A stretch of DNA of 49,563 bases from NCBI RefSeq assembly GCF_001895085.1, contig NZ_BDFD01000021.1:1-49563 (forward strand), written 5' to 3'. The DNA is from Mariprofundus micogutta (lineage in GTDB: Bacteria > Pseudomonadota > Zetaproteobacteria > Mariprofundales > Mariprofundaceae). Made by a program: the position numbers and the translations under genes. Every line of letters begins with the position of its first letter. Within the stretch, counting starts at the first letter, position 1. This document shows positions 25,548 to 33,198 of the stretch, in pieces. The notes beneath the pieces are model-generated. The model saw nothing but the letters and a program-made list of their open reading frames with translations. It had not been told where the DNA came from and did not search any database.

Positions 25548-27053
25548 TTAGTGCAGTTCGATTTTTTCGACGGTGCCATCTTCCAGTGCTTCATACATAT
25601 AACCTTTCGGTTCATCGAGGAAAAAGAATACTATGGCTAGTGTTACCAGTGCGGCTGCACCGATGGTCATGAAGAATGCTTGAGGTGAAACAAATGAGAG
25701 TACGGTCAGGAAACAAACTGCACCGACATTACCGTAAGCACCAGCCATTCCTGCGATCTGGCCTGTCATGCGGCGTTTAACCAGTGGCACCATGGCAAAT
25801 ACAGCTCCTTCACCGGCCTGTACGAAAAAGGAACATCCCATACATACAGCTACAGCCAGAACCAGCGACCAGCTGGAATCAATCATGCCCATCAGAAAAT
25901 AACCGATGGCTAGACCTGTCAGCAGTATCAGCATAGTTTTTCTACGACCGTATTTGTCAGAAATGATGCCGCCACTTGCGCGTGAAACCAAATTCATAAA
26001 GGCATAACCTGAAGCCAGCAAACTGGCCATGGCAATGGTCAGCCCCTGCGTCTCCTTGAATGTATCAAAGAAGAACAGAGGTAACATGGAAACAACTGCC
26101 AGTTCGGAACCAAAAGTCACCAGATATGCCAGATCAAGCACAGCTACCTGCTTGAACTTATAGCGGTGAATTTCAGCCACCGGCTTGGCATTGGCCGCAA
26201 AGAGTTCTTTATTAATGCGAAAAATCTGGAATACCTGATAGGCGTAGATGGTTGCCAGTCCCATGTAAATGATACCGGTCTCCATAGTATTGAACAGACC
26301 CAGATTAGTCGGTGACATTTTCCAGGCCAGCAGGGCCAGCGTCAGATACAGAGGCAGACTCATGATGCAGTAGAGATAGAAATCCCCTTTACTGGTCACC
26401 TCCATGGCTCCCATCTGTTTGGGTTTGAAATAGGTGGTGCCCTTAGGATTATTACTGACCGAGAAATAGAAGATGAATGAGTAAACCAGCGCGATTATAC
26501 CGGTGGATGCGATAGCCCATCTCCAGCCGTCATCACCACCGAACCAGAGTGCAATAACAGGCAGGGACATGGCTGCCGCAGCAGAACCGAAATTCCCCCA
26601 GCCACCGTAAATTCCTTCTGCAGTACCGACCTGTTTGGCTGGGAACCACTCAGCAACAAGACGAATGCCGATCACAAAACCAGCCCCGACAAAACCGAGC
26701 ATAAATCGCAGTATCGCCATAGCTTCAAAACTGTCGGCAAACGCAAACAGTAGACACAGGATGCTTGATATGGCCAGCAGCATCGAATACATAATGCGCG
26801 GGCCATATTTATCCACGAGCATACCTATGATAATGCGGGCGGGTATGGTGAGTGCTACGTTGAGAATCAGTAGAAGTTTTACTTCCTGATTGGTCAGCTC
26901 AAGAGTCTCACGGATGTACCCCATGAGCGGTGCCATATTGAACCAGACAACGAAACTTATGAAAAATGCGAACCAGGTAATGTGCAATGTGCGCATCTTT
27001 CCTGTAAATGATAATAAGTTGATCTTACCTTGATCAACGCCTGCGGTAGACAT
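25548..27053 (-). CDS. Nitrate/nitrite transporter, NarK/NasA-type MFS
   Basis: This 501-residue, roughly 12-helix MFS transporter has the nitrate-signature Gly-rich helices (GGWGNFGSAAAAMSLP and GMAGAYGNVGAVCFL) and FVVWFNMAPLMGYI in helix 1, where NNP-family proteins carry a substrate-gating region. The arginines expected in helices 2 and 8 (PARIIIG; NLVSRASGG) are present. It sits in an assimilatory cluster, so NasA-type uptake of nitrate is most likely. It has its own sigma-54-type promoter about 50 bp upstream, making it a second uptake route beside the ABC system. Confidence 0.92.
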   Translation of the reverse strand: MSTAGVDQGKINLLSFTGKMRTLHITWFAFFISFVVWFNMAPLMGYIRETLELTNQEVKLLLILNVALTIPARIIIGMLVDKYGPRIMYSMLLAISSILCLLFAFADSFEAMAILRFMLGFVGAGFVIGIRLVAEWFPAKQVGTAEGIYGGWGNFGSAAAAMSLPVIALWFGGDDGWRWAIASTGIIALVYSFIFYFSVSNNPKGTTYFKPKQMGAMEVTSKGDFYLYCIMSLPLYLTLALLAWKMSPTNLGLFNTMETGIIYMGLATIYAYQVFQIFRINKELFAANAKPVAEIHRYKFKQVAVLDLAYLVTFGSELAVVSMLPLFFFDTFKETQGLTIAMASLLASGYAFMNLVSRASGGIISDKYGRRKTMLILLTGLAIGYFLMGMIDSSWSLVLAVAVCMGCSFFVQAGEGAVFAMVPLVKRRMTGQIAGMAGAYGNVGAVCFLTVLSFVSPQAFFMTIGAAALVTLAIVFFFLDEPKGYMYEALEDGTVEKIELH

Positions 27054-27101
27054 ACTAACGCTCTCCTTATTATGAATAGATTCTTAAGATGCTTCTGTCA
27101 T

Positions 27102-27117
27102 AGCAAGCGCTGTTCCA
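27102..27117 (-). promoter_or_regulatory. Sigma-54 (-24/-12) promoter for narK
   Basis: TGGAACAGCGCTTGCT matches the sigma-54 consensus TGGCAC-N5-TTGCW, with GG and GC exactly 12 bp apart. Predicted transcription start is about 27091, 38 nt before the narK ATG. Confidence 0.8.
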
Positions 27118-27190
27118 CTTGCGTAACCCACTGAATCTAAAGAATAAAATTAATTTCAGTTTATATTTCAACAATATTTAGGAGAGAAGT

Positions 27191-27235
27191 CTCTATTATT
27201 TGCACAATGAATATGCACTAGTGCAAATAATAGAG
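27191..27235. promoter_or_regulatory. Long perfect inverted repeat holding a 17-bp NtrC-like dyad
   Basis: CTCTATTATTTGCAC (27191-27205) is the exact reverse complement of 27221-27235, with a 15-bp centre. Inside it TGCACA-ATGAA-TATGCA (27201-27217) has the geometry of the NtrC site TGCACC-N5-GGTGCA; TGCACTAGTGCA (27214-27225) overlaps it. The block is 100-144 bp upstream of the predicted narK start, the usual enhancer distance. It is AT-rich with no T-run, so it is not a terminator for nasD. Confidence 0.7.
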
Positions 27236-27284
27236 GCATAAGGTATGTGGTTTTTAGGTCGATGGCTGTTACATATCTATAAAC

Positions 27285-28082
27285 CTAGTGATCTGCAGGG
27301 TTTCGTTGCTTTTCATACAGGAATGCAAGCACTTCATGGCGATAATGATTGTATTCGACATTATCTGATATCTCTACGCGGTTACGCGGGCGTGGCAGAT
27401 CGATTTCCAGTATTTCACCAATTCTGGCAGCAGGACCATTGGTCATCATGACGATTCTGTCGGACAGGAGTACTGCCTCATCCACATCATGTGTAATCAT
27501 GATGACCGTGCTATTCAGGTCAGCCTGAATCTCCATTAATGAGTCCTGCAGATGGGCGCGTGTGAGTGCGTCGAGTGCTCCGAACGGTTCATCCATCAGC
27601 AGGACCTTGGGCTGCATGGCCAGTGCTCTGGCAATTCCGACGCGCTGTTTCATGCCACCTGAAATTTCCGAAGGACGTTTGTGCATGGCGTGGTCCATAT
27701 GTACCAGCGTGAGATTGTGTTCGATCCACTCTTTCATCTCTGCAGCATTTTTATCTTTCTTGAATACCTGTTTAACAGCTAGTTCGACATTTTCATAGGC
27801 TGTCAGCCATGGCAGCAGTGAGTGATTCTGAAATACCACAGCTCGGTCAGGCCCGGGATCGGTCACCTCTTTGTTTTCAAGGATGATACCGCCTGTAGTA
27901 GCCTGATACAGACCTGCCACGATATTTAGTACTGTGGACTTTCCACAGCCGGAATGGCCGATCAGTGATACAAATTCCCCCTGCTTCAGAATCAGGTCGA
28001 TTTCGTCCAGTGCTTTGAAGGGGCCTTGGTCAGTCGGAAATTCAATGGATACTTTTGAGAGTTCCAGATATCTGTTTAGCAA
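27285..28082 (-). CDS. nasD: Nitrate ABC transporter ATPase (NrtD/NasD type)
   Basis: This 265-residue ATPase powers nitrate import. It shows Walker A GHSGCGKST, the Q-loop VFQNHSLLPWL, signature ISGGMKQRVGIARA, Walker B VLLMDEPFGALD and H-loop ITHDVDEAV, in the order of nitrate/sulfonate/taurine-type transporters. FQNHSLLPWLT is common in NrtC/NrtD. It lies 15 bp after the permease gene; no second NrtC-like fusion is present. Confidence 0.92.
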   Translation of the reverse strand: MLNRYLELSKVSIEFPTDQGPFKALDEIDLILKQGEFVSLIGHSGCGKSTVLNIVAGLYQATTGGIILENKEVTDPGPDRAVVFQNHSLLPWLTAYENVELAVKQVFKKDKNAAEMKEWIEHNLTLVHMDHAMHKRPSEISGGMKQRVGIARALAMQPKVLLMDEPFGALDALTRAHLQDSLMEIQADLNSTVIMITHDVDEAVLLSDRIVMMTNGPAARIGEILEIDLPRPRNRVEISDNVEYNHYRHEVLAFLYEKQRNPADH

Positions 28083-28097
28083 AATAATGTCTCCTGA

Positions 28098-29120
28098 TTA
28101 ACGAATTTCTACATTTTTGTCCCAGGACACAAAGCGCTGGGCGGTCATCAGCAGTCGGTCAAGTATGAAGCCGATCAAACCGATAACCAGTACGGCTACC
28201 ATGATGCGTCCAAGGGAGTTGGAGCTGCCGTTCTGGAACTCATCCCACACGAATTTTCCGAGTCCCGGATTCTGGGCCAGCATTTCAGTTGCAATCAGTA
28301 CCATCCAGCCAGTACCCATGGAGAGACGCAGGCCTGTGAACATCATCGGAATTGAGGATGGAACCACGATTTTAATAGTGTGCGTAAACCAGTGCAGCCG
28401 AAGTACACGGCTGACATTGATAAGATCACTTTCCACCGATGCAACGCCCACAGTGGTGTTCAGCAGTGTCGGCCACAGGCAGCAGAGTGATACCGTAATG
28501 GCTGAGATAACAAAGGATTTGGCGAACATCGGATCATCTGTGACATATACAGCACTGACTACCATGGTAACAATAGGTAGCCAGGCCAGTGGTGATACCG
28601 GTTTGAAAATCTGAAATATGGGATTCAGGGCGTTGTTCATTTTTTCGCTCAAGCCACAGAAAATACCGAGCGGAATGGCGATAAAACTGGCGATCAGGAA
28701 TCCGACAATGACTGTGATAATACTGGTGAATATCTGATCTATAAAGGTCGGTGCCCCTGTATAAGTTCGGACTCTGACTATTGCATCTGGATTAATGGCC
28801 AGTTTTTTAGCATTTCTGGCTTCTTGGCGTTCATAAAAAGCAGCCTTCTTTTCCTGCTCCAGTTGATGTTCGGTGATCAGTGAAGTTGATTGCTCCCAGA
28901 CCTGAGCAGGCCCGGGCAACTGCCCGAGGCTGGTGTTGATCTGGCTGGAAACCCCTGCCCACAAGATGAGGAACAGTGCAATAGCTACAGCCGGAAGTAA
29001 AATCCTGCTGCTCAAAATGACAATTTGTTTTTTCGGCTCATCCCACATCAGTAATTTGATTAGTGGAATTAAAGCGGTGAACCCAATTTTCTCCAGGGTT
29101 TTCAATGTTGTTTCTTTCAT
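28098..29120 (-). CDS. nasE: Nitrate ABC transporter permease (NrtB/NasE type)
   Basis: This 340-residue inner-membrane permease has about six membrane helices. The EAA-like cytoplasmic loop is seen as VSRVLRLHWFTHTIKIVVPSSIPMMFTGLRLSMGTGWMVLIATEML, the NrtB/SsuC pattern. An N-terminal extension of about 140 residues, including one helix and a charged region (EHQLEQEKKAAFYERQEARN), is typical of proteobacterial nitrate permeases. It forms an operon with nasF upstream (57-bp gap) and nasD downstream. Confidence 0.92.
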   Translation of the reverse strand: MKETTLKTLEKIGFTALIPLIKLLMWDEPKKQIVILSSRILLPAVAIALFLILWAGVSSQINTSLGQLPGPAQVWEQSTSLITEHQLEQEKKAAFYERQEARNAKKLAINPDAIVRVRTYTGAPTFIDQIFTSIITVIVGFLIASFIAIPLGIFCGLSEKMNNALNPIFQIFKPVSPLAWLPIVTMVVSAVYVTDDPMFAKSFVISAITVSLCCLWPTLLNTTVGVASVESDLINVSRVLRLHWFTHTIKIVVPSSIPMMFTGLRLSMGTGWMVLIATEMLAQNPGLGKFVWDEFQNGSSNSLGRIMVAVLVIGLIGFILDRLLMTAQRFVSWDKNVEIR

Positions 29121-29177
29121 TGGCTCTCCATGTTATAGAAAAGGCTCCCAACTGAATGGGAGCCTTCGGTCTGCAAT

Positions 29178-30560
29178 TTACTTAACGGTCTCTTTACCTT
29201 TTAGGCCGATAGGGAAGCTATCGATGTAAGCATTGGGCTTGGTTCCATCAAAAGTGATATTATCAATAAATTCAGATTGTGGTGCGCGAAAGCCTGTTTC
29301 TGTTGCAAATACAGGGAACTCAGTTGCACTTACCTTACCTTCTGCAATCAGGGCATCTGCAGCTAGTTTGTACAGGTCAGGACGATAAACCTTTTTAGCA
29401 ATATCAATATACCATGAGTCAGGTTTATACTCGCCAATCTGGCCCCAGCGACGCATCTGAGTCAGGTACCAGATAGCATCAGAGTAGTATGGGTAGGTTG
29501 CAAAGTAGCGGAAGAATACATTGAAATCGGGTATAGCCCGCTTGTCACCTTTTTCATATTCAAATGTACCAGTCATGGAGTTGGCTATCACCTTGGCATC
29601 GGCACCGACATAGTTCGGTTTTGAGAGGATTTTCACAGCTTCCATACGATTAGCATTGTTGTTTTCGTCCAGCCATTTAGCGGCACGAATCAATGCTTTA
29701 ACCAGGCGTGTTGTGGTGTTTGGGTATTTTTTTGCGAACGACTCAGTGATGCCGAAAACCTTTTCCGGGTTATTTTTCCATACTTCATAGTCGGTAATAA
29801 CCGGGACACCGATACCTTTGAATACAGCCTGTTGATTCCAGGGTTCACCTACGCAATAGCCATAGATGGTTCCTGCTTCCATTGTTGAAGGCATCTGGGG
29901 TGGCGGGGTAACTGAAAGCAGAACATCTGCATCAATAGTACCGGAAGTATCCCCCTTCAGTGGGGCGTAATAGCCAGGTTTCAGGCCACCTGCAGCCAGC
30001 CAGTAACGCAGTTCATAGTTATGCGTGGATACAGGGAAGACCATGCCCATTTTAAATGGTTTGCCTGCATTCTGATATTGCTGAACTACGAGCTTTAAAT
30101 AATCAGCCTTGATCGGATGGGCTGGGTTGCCGTTTTTGAGCGGAACATGTTTTTTCATCTCATCCCATACTGAGTTGGAGACGGTAATTGCATTACCATT
30201 GAGATCCATGCTGAAAGGGGTGATGATGGTGTGTTTGGTGCCGAAGCCGATAGTAGCTGCCAGCGGCTGGCCTGCCAGCATGTGCGCACCATCAAGTTGG
30301 CCATCTATTACCCCGTCAAGCAGCACTTTCCAGTTAGCCTGCGCTTCGAGTGTGACATATAGCCCTTCATCTTCGAAGTAGCCTTTCTCATAGGCAATAG
30401 CCAGCGGGGCCATGTCAGTCAGTTTGATGAAACCGAATTTCAGATCCTCTTTTTCCGGTTCTCCCACTGCAGATGCTGAAGTGGCTGCCCCGAATATCAA
30501 TAACCCTGCGGTTGCCAATGATGTGACAGTTTTTTTCCAGTTTCGATAAATAGTTTGCAT
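29178..30560 (-). CDS. nasF: Nitrate ABC transporter substrate-binding protein (NrtA/NasF type)
   Basis: This 460-residue periplasmic receptor has a Sec signal peptide (about 1-31, ending ATSASA) and opens with [28 protein letters not shown], the NrtA-family start. [17 protein letters not shown] and [19 protein letters not shown] match nitrate-receptor segments; the absence of an N-terminal lipobox suggests a soluble protein. AGGAGGAA lies before ATG 30560. First gene of nasFED, under a sigma-54-type promoter 34 bp upstream. Confidence 0.94.
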   Translation of the reverse strand: MQTIYRNWKKTVTSLATAGLLIFGAATSASAVGEPEKEDLKFGFIKLTDMAPLAIAYEKGYFEDEGLYVTLEAQANWKVLLDGVIDGQLDGAHMLAGQPLAATIGFGTKHTIITPFSMDLNGNAITVSNSVWDEMKKHVPLKNGNPAHPIKADYLKLVVQQYQNAGKPFKMGMVFPVSTHNYELRYWLAAGGLKPGYYAPLKGDTSGTIDADVLLSVTPPPQMPSTMEAGTIYGYCVGEPWNQQAVFKGIGVPVITDYEVWKNNPEKVFGITESFAKKYPNTTTRLVKALIRAAKWLDENNNANRMEAVKILSKPNYVGADAKVIANSMTGTFEYEKGDKRAIPDFNVFFRYFATYPYYSDAIWYLTQMRRWGQIGEYKPDSWYIDIAKKVYRPDLYKLAADALIAEGKVSATEFPVFATETGFRAPQSEFIDNITFDGTKPNAYIDSFPIGLKGKETVK

Positions 30561-30593
30561 TAAAGTTCCTCCTGTTTGGATTTGCCTGTTTAG

Positions 30594-30609
30594 AGCAAGC
30601 GCTGTTCCA
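30594..30609 (-). promoter_or_regulatory. Sigma-54 (-24/-12) promoter for nasFED
   Basis: TGGAACAGCGCTTGCT is identical over 16 bp to the narK promoter. Predicted start is about 30583, giving a 23-nt leader that contains the ribosome site. Confidence 0.82.
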
Positions 30610-30703
30610 TGGAGAAAAACTCTTTTTTTATCAATACTTTATTAAAAAATGGATGATCTTTATTGCCAGCCGATGCAGATTTCCTGATAGATGAGGGCGT
30701 GTT

Positions 30704-30722
30704 TTGCATAAAAAATATGCAA
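30704..30722. promoter_or_regulatory. 17-bp NtrC-like dyad upstream of nasFED
   Basis: TTGCATA-AAAAA-TATGCAA is a perfect inverted repeat. Its core TGCATA-N5-TATGCA (30705-30721) has the same spacing as the narK and porin sites. It lies about 121-139 bp before the predicted nasFED start, just inside the intergenic gap beside the amidotransferase stop. Confidence 0.6.
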
Positions 30723-30734
30723 TTGCGTCTAACT

Positions 30735-31436
30735 TTAAAGCAGCTTGAGCCAAGAGGTGATTATGTCGCGACAAAAGTCTCTGGCGACAGGCAGGTGGCG
30801 GGGGATATTATTCAGTAAATCCTGCACACCATCTTCTCCAAGAAATGCACTTTCACTTGTTCCCTGGCTGATCCAGTCCTGAATCATTGATTCAGTGACC
30901 TGAGTGTGAAACTGCAGGCCATACTGTCTGCCAGCCAGTTTAAATGCCTGATTCACAACTTCGGGGCAGGTGGCCAGCAGCGTTGCATGATCAGGTAAAG
31001 TGAAGGTTTCTCCATGCCATTGGAATACATGCAGCCCACTTGCCAAAAGATCACCAAAAAGAGAATCACCCTCTGCCAAAAACGTAGGATGCATAGGATA
31101 CCAGCCAAGTTCACGAACAGGTGATGTCATGATTTCTGCTCCTGCTGCCTTAGCCAGAAGCTGGGCACCAAGACAAATGCCGAGAACCGGGAAATTGAAG
31201 TGCATACACCATCTTAGGAGTCGAATCTGCCGGTCGATAAATTCGAGGTGTGTATCATTGGCAGACAAATGTCCGCCCATAATAATCAGCCCTGAAAAGT
31301 TTCGCATGGCCTGTGGAATGATTGTCTGCTGAGCCATCAGTACTTCATACTGCCAGCCATTGTCGAGAATGATGTCTGAAATCATACCGGGCGGTTCGTG
31401 CTCCAGTTGCTGAATAATTAGAATTGGTTGTTTCAT
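30735..31436 (-). CDS. Class I glutamine amidotransferase-like protein
   Basis: This 233-residue protein has the GATase1 fold: oxyanion segment MGGHLSAND (53-61), nucleophile Cys88 in GICLGAQLLA and His177 in GLQFHTQ. The third triad residue, normally Glu two positions after His, is Gln179; Glu182 is nearby. It resembles the stand-alone GMP-synthase-like amidotransferases often found near nitrogen-regulated genes. Substrate unknown. It may release ammonia from glutamine or a gamma-glutamyl compound if active. A sigma-54-like site lies immediately upstream. Confidence 0.8.
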   Translation of the reverse strand: MKQPILIIQQLEHEPPGMISDIILDNGWQYEVLMAQQTIIPQAMRNFSGLIIMGGHLSANDTHLEFIDRQIRLLRWCMHFNFPVLGICLGAQLLAKAAGAEIMTSPVRELGWYPMHPTFLAEGDSLFGDLLASGLHVFQWHGETFTLPDHATLLATCPEVVNQAFKLAGRQYGLQFHTQVTESMIQDWISQGTSESAFLGEDGVQDLLNNIPRHLPVARDFCRDIITSWLKLL

Positions 31437-31448
31437 GAATAATACCTA

Positions 31449-31464
31449 AGCAACCGCTGTGCCC
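31449..31464 (-). promoter_or_regulatory. Sigma-54 (-24/-12) promoter for the amidotransferase gene
   Basis: GGGCACAGCGGTTGCT fits the sigma-54 consensus (GGCAC-N5-TTGC). Predicted start is about 31438, only 2 nt before ATG 31436, so the mRNA would be almost leaderless; or the translation start is further in. Confidence 0.6.
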
Positions 31465-31554
31465 GACAGGATTGTTTGAGCTTCTTATATATATCAACAA
31501 ATAAATGGACTTCAAATGCACATGGTTACACGTAGCCGCCTAAATTGCGGGCAT

Positions 31555-31577
31555 TTATGCATATTTATTGTGCATAA
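31555..31577. promoter_or_regulatory. NtrC-like dyad shared by divergent amidotransferase and porin promoters
   Basis: TTATGCA-N9-TGCATAA is a perfect inverted repeat; within it TGCATA-TTTAT-TGTGCA (31558-31574) has the 17-bp plan seen at the other two sites. It lies about 98-120 bp from the porin start and 117-139 bp from the amidotransferase start, so one enhancer could serve both. The rest of the 278-bp gap holds the two promoters and nothing else I can name. Confidence 0.6.
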
Positions 31578-31648
31578 CAACGAATTGCTGTTTGGTCTAA
31601 AACAACTCTTTATATCCTAAGTTATTGATAAATATGCTGTTTGACGTG

Positions 31649-31664
31649 TGGAACAACGCTTGCT
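31649..31664 (+). promoter_or_regulatory. Sigma-54 (-24/-12) promoter for the porin gene
   Basis: TGGAACAACGCTTGCT differs from the narK/nasF copies at one base. Predicted start about 31675, 40 nt before ATG 31715. Confidence 0.8.
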
Positions 31665-31714
31665 CTAAAGAGGCTAAATGCCGTGATGGCAATACCTTAC
31701 TTAAGGAGATCAAG

Positions 31715-33004
31715 ATGAGAAGCAAGACAATAAAGCATGTTTGCCTGTCAGCGGCCGCTATGATGATAGCAGGTCAGGCTCAGGCCGCCACCTGGGAAAC
31801 ATCAGCTGATATACGTGAGCGCTATCAGACTTTCAATAACTATAATTTCAACTCAGCTGTAGACAATGACAGGCAGGAGCTGGATACAAGACTGTATATC
31901 AAGGCGAAGGGGGATTTAGGTAATGGGCTGAGTGTTTTTCTGCAGTCGCAGGCCGTTTATATCAAGAATCACACTGTAACTACTGGTACGCAGGAACTTA
32001 CTCAGGCAGATCTTCTGCAGGCATATTTACAGTACGATATTGGTGATTTCGGAGCCAGACTGGGACGTCAGCAGTTGGTATATGGTGACCAGAGGTTATT
32101 GGGACATCTAGGCTGGAAGGATGTGGCGCGTACTTTTGATGGTGTGAAGCTTATGTATAAGTCCGGTCCGATAAAGCTGGACGCTTTTGCAGTTCATCCG
32201 TCTGATATCGGTGCAATGACACCATCTACCGCAGCGCCGCAAGGTGAGTCTCTGGTAACCTGGGAAGATCGCAGTCTGATCGGTGCATACGGCACATATA
32301 CTTTCGCACCTAAAGTAGGTGTCGATACTTACTTTATTAACTGGAATCACACTCAGCAAGCAGCGATTGGTAAAGGCCGTAATATGAATACGTTCGGTGC
32401 AAGATTGTTTGGTAAGGCGAATGGGTTTGATGGTACTGCCGAAGCTGCATTCCAAACAGGCACATGGGCGAATAACGTCTCACAGAAGGCATCTGCCTAT
32501 GCAGTGAAAGCAGGTTATACTTTCGACTTTTGGAAAACACGCTTTGGTGTGGAATATGACTACAGTCCTGGCGATGATAAAGCCAACGTAACAACGCATA
32601 AGAGTTTTGTTTTTCCATTCCATACTAACCATGCTCATTACGGTGAGATGGATTTCTTTTCATGGGCAAACATGAAGGATATTAACTTGTCTCTGAAAAC
32701 CTCTCCTGTCAAAGGACTAACTATTATTGGCAATGTGCACTTCCTCTCGCTGGCTGAGGCTAAGGGTGACTGGCTGAATGTAGTAGGGGCAGGCAATGTC
32801 TTTGCCGGTGCTCCGGGCTATACCCAGACCAAGGCCGGTACAGAGGTTGATATGAAAGTTGTTTATAAAGTTGAGGCTATAAAAGGTCTGAAGCTTGTGG
32901 GCATGTACGGGGTCTTTAATCCTGGTGCGGCAGTTGCAGAGCGTAATGGCGGTAAGGCTGATTTAGCTAAATTCGGTTATGTCTTGGCAAATTATAAGTT
33001 CTAA
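31715..33004 (+). CDS. Outer-membrane beta-barrel porin, alginate-export-like family
   Basis: This 429-residue protein has a signal peptide (about 1-24, ending GQAQA) and then a barrel of alternating amphipathic strands. The first strand ETSADIRERYQTFNNYNFNS and the segment ARLGRQQLVYGDQRLLGHLGWKDVARTFDGVKL are characteristic of the alginate-export-like porins seen beside bacterial nitrate-assimilation genes. The frame is open to 31625, but AAGGAG before 31715 and a promoter inside the longer frame fix the start. It probably lets nitrate or nitrite through the outer membrane, which is an inference from promoter and position. Confidence 0.85.
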   Translation: MRSKTIKHVCLSAAAMMIAGQAQAATWETSADIRERYQTFNNYNFNSAVDNDRQELDTRLYIKAKGDLGNGLSVFLQSQAVYIKNHTVTTGTQELTQADLLQAYLQYDIGDFGARLGRQQLVYGDQRLLGHLGWKDVARTFDGVKLMYKSGPIKLDAFAVHPSDIGAMTPSTAAPQGESLVTWEDRSLIGAYGTYTFAPKVGVDTYFINWNHTQQAAIGKGRNMNTFGARLFGKANGFDGTAEAAFQTGTWANNVSQKASAYAVKAGYTFDFWKTRFGVEYDYSPGDDKANVTTHKSFVFPFHTNHAHYGEMDFFSWANMKDINLSLKTSPVKGLTIIGNVHFLSLAEAKGDWLNVVGAGNVFAGAPGYTQTKAGTEVDMKVVYKVEAIKGLKLVGMYGVFNPGAAVAERNGGKADLAKFGYVLANYKF

Positions 33005-33025
33005 AATACTGAGAACTTAATACTT

Positions 33026-33071
33026 AGGTGTGCTGCCTCGAACCTCTCTCCCTCCCTGGGGCAGCATGCCT
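33026..33071. promoter_or_regulatory. 12-bp inverted repeat upstream of the nirB promoter
   Basis: AGGTGTGCTGCC (33026-33037) pairs with GGCAGCATGCCT (33060-33071), with two G-U pairs in RNA. No T-run follows, so it is not a classic terminator for the porin gene. It lies about 100-145 bp before the predicted nirB start, the distance expected of an enhancer, and could be an activator site or a 3' stabilising stem. Confidence 0.45.
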
Positions 33072-33144
33072 AATCATTCATCACGATTGAGTAAACTTTA
33101 ATCATCTTAGAGGGGCTTTCTACCAAAAAAAACCCTTTTTCCGA

Positions 33145-33160
33145 TGGAACAGCTCTTGCT
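33145..33160 (+). promoter_or_regulatory. Sigma-54 (-24/-12) promoter for nirBD-nasA
   Basis: TGGAACAGCTCTTGCT matches the other copies except for one base. Predicted start about 33171, 28 nt before the nirB ATG. Confidence 0.78.
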
Positions 33161-33198
33161 ATTCTAAACTTCAAACCCTTAAGCGGAGAAAAACATTT

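Noticed and set aside
27191-27235. Intrinsic terminator for nasFED
   Set aside because: The stem is AT-rich and no T-run follows on the minus strand; position and the inner TGCA dyad fit an enhancer better.
33026-33198. NasR/NasT-type antitermination leader for nirB
   Set aside because: The strong stem lies upstream of the sigma-54 promoter, so it would not be in the nirB leader, and no second hairpin with T-run follows.
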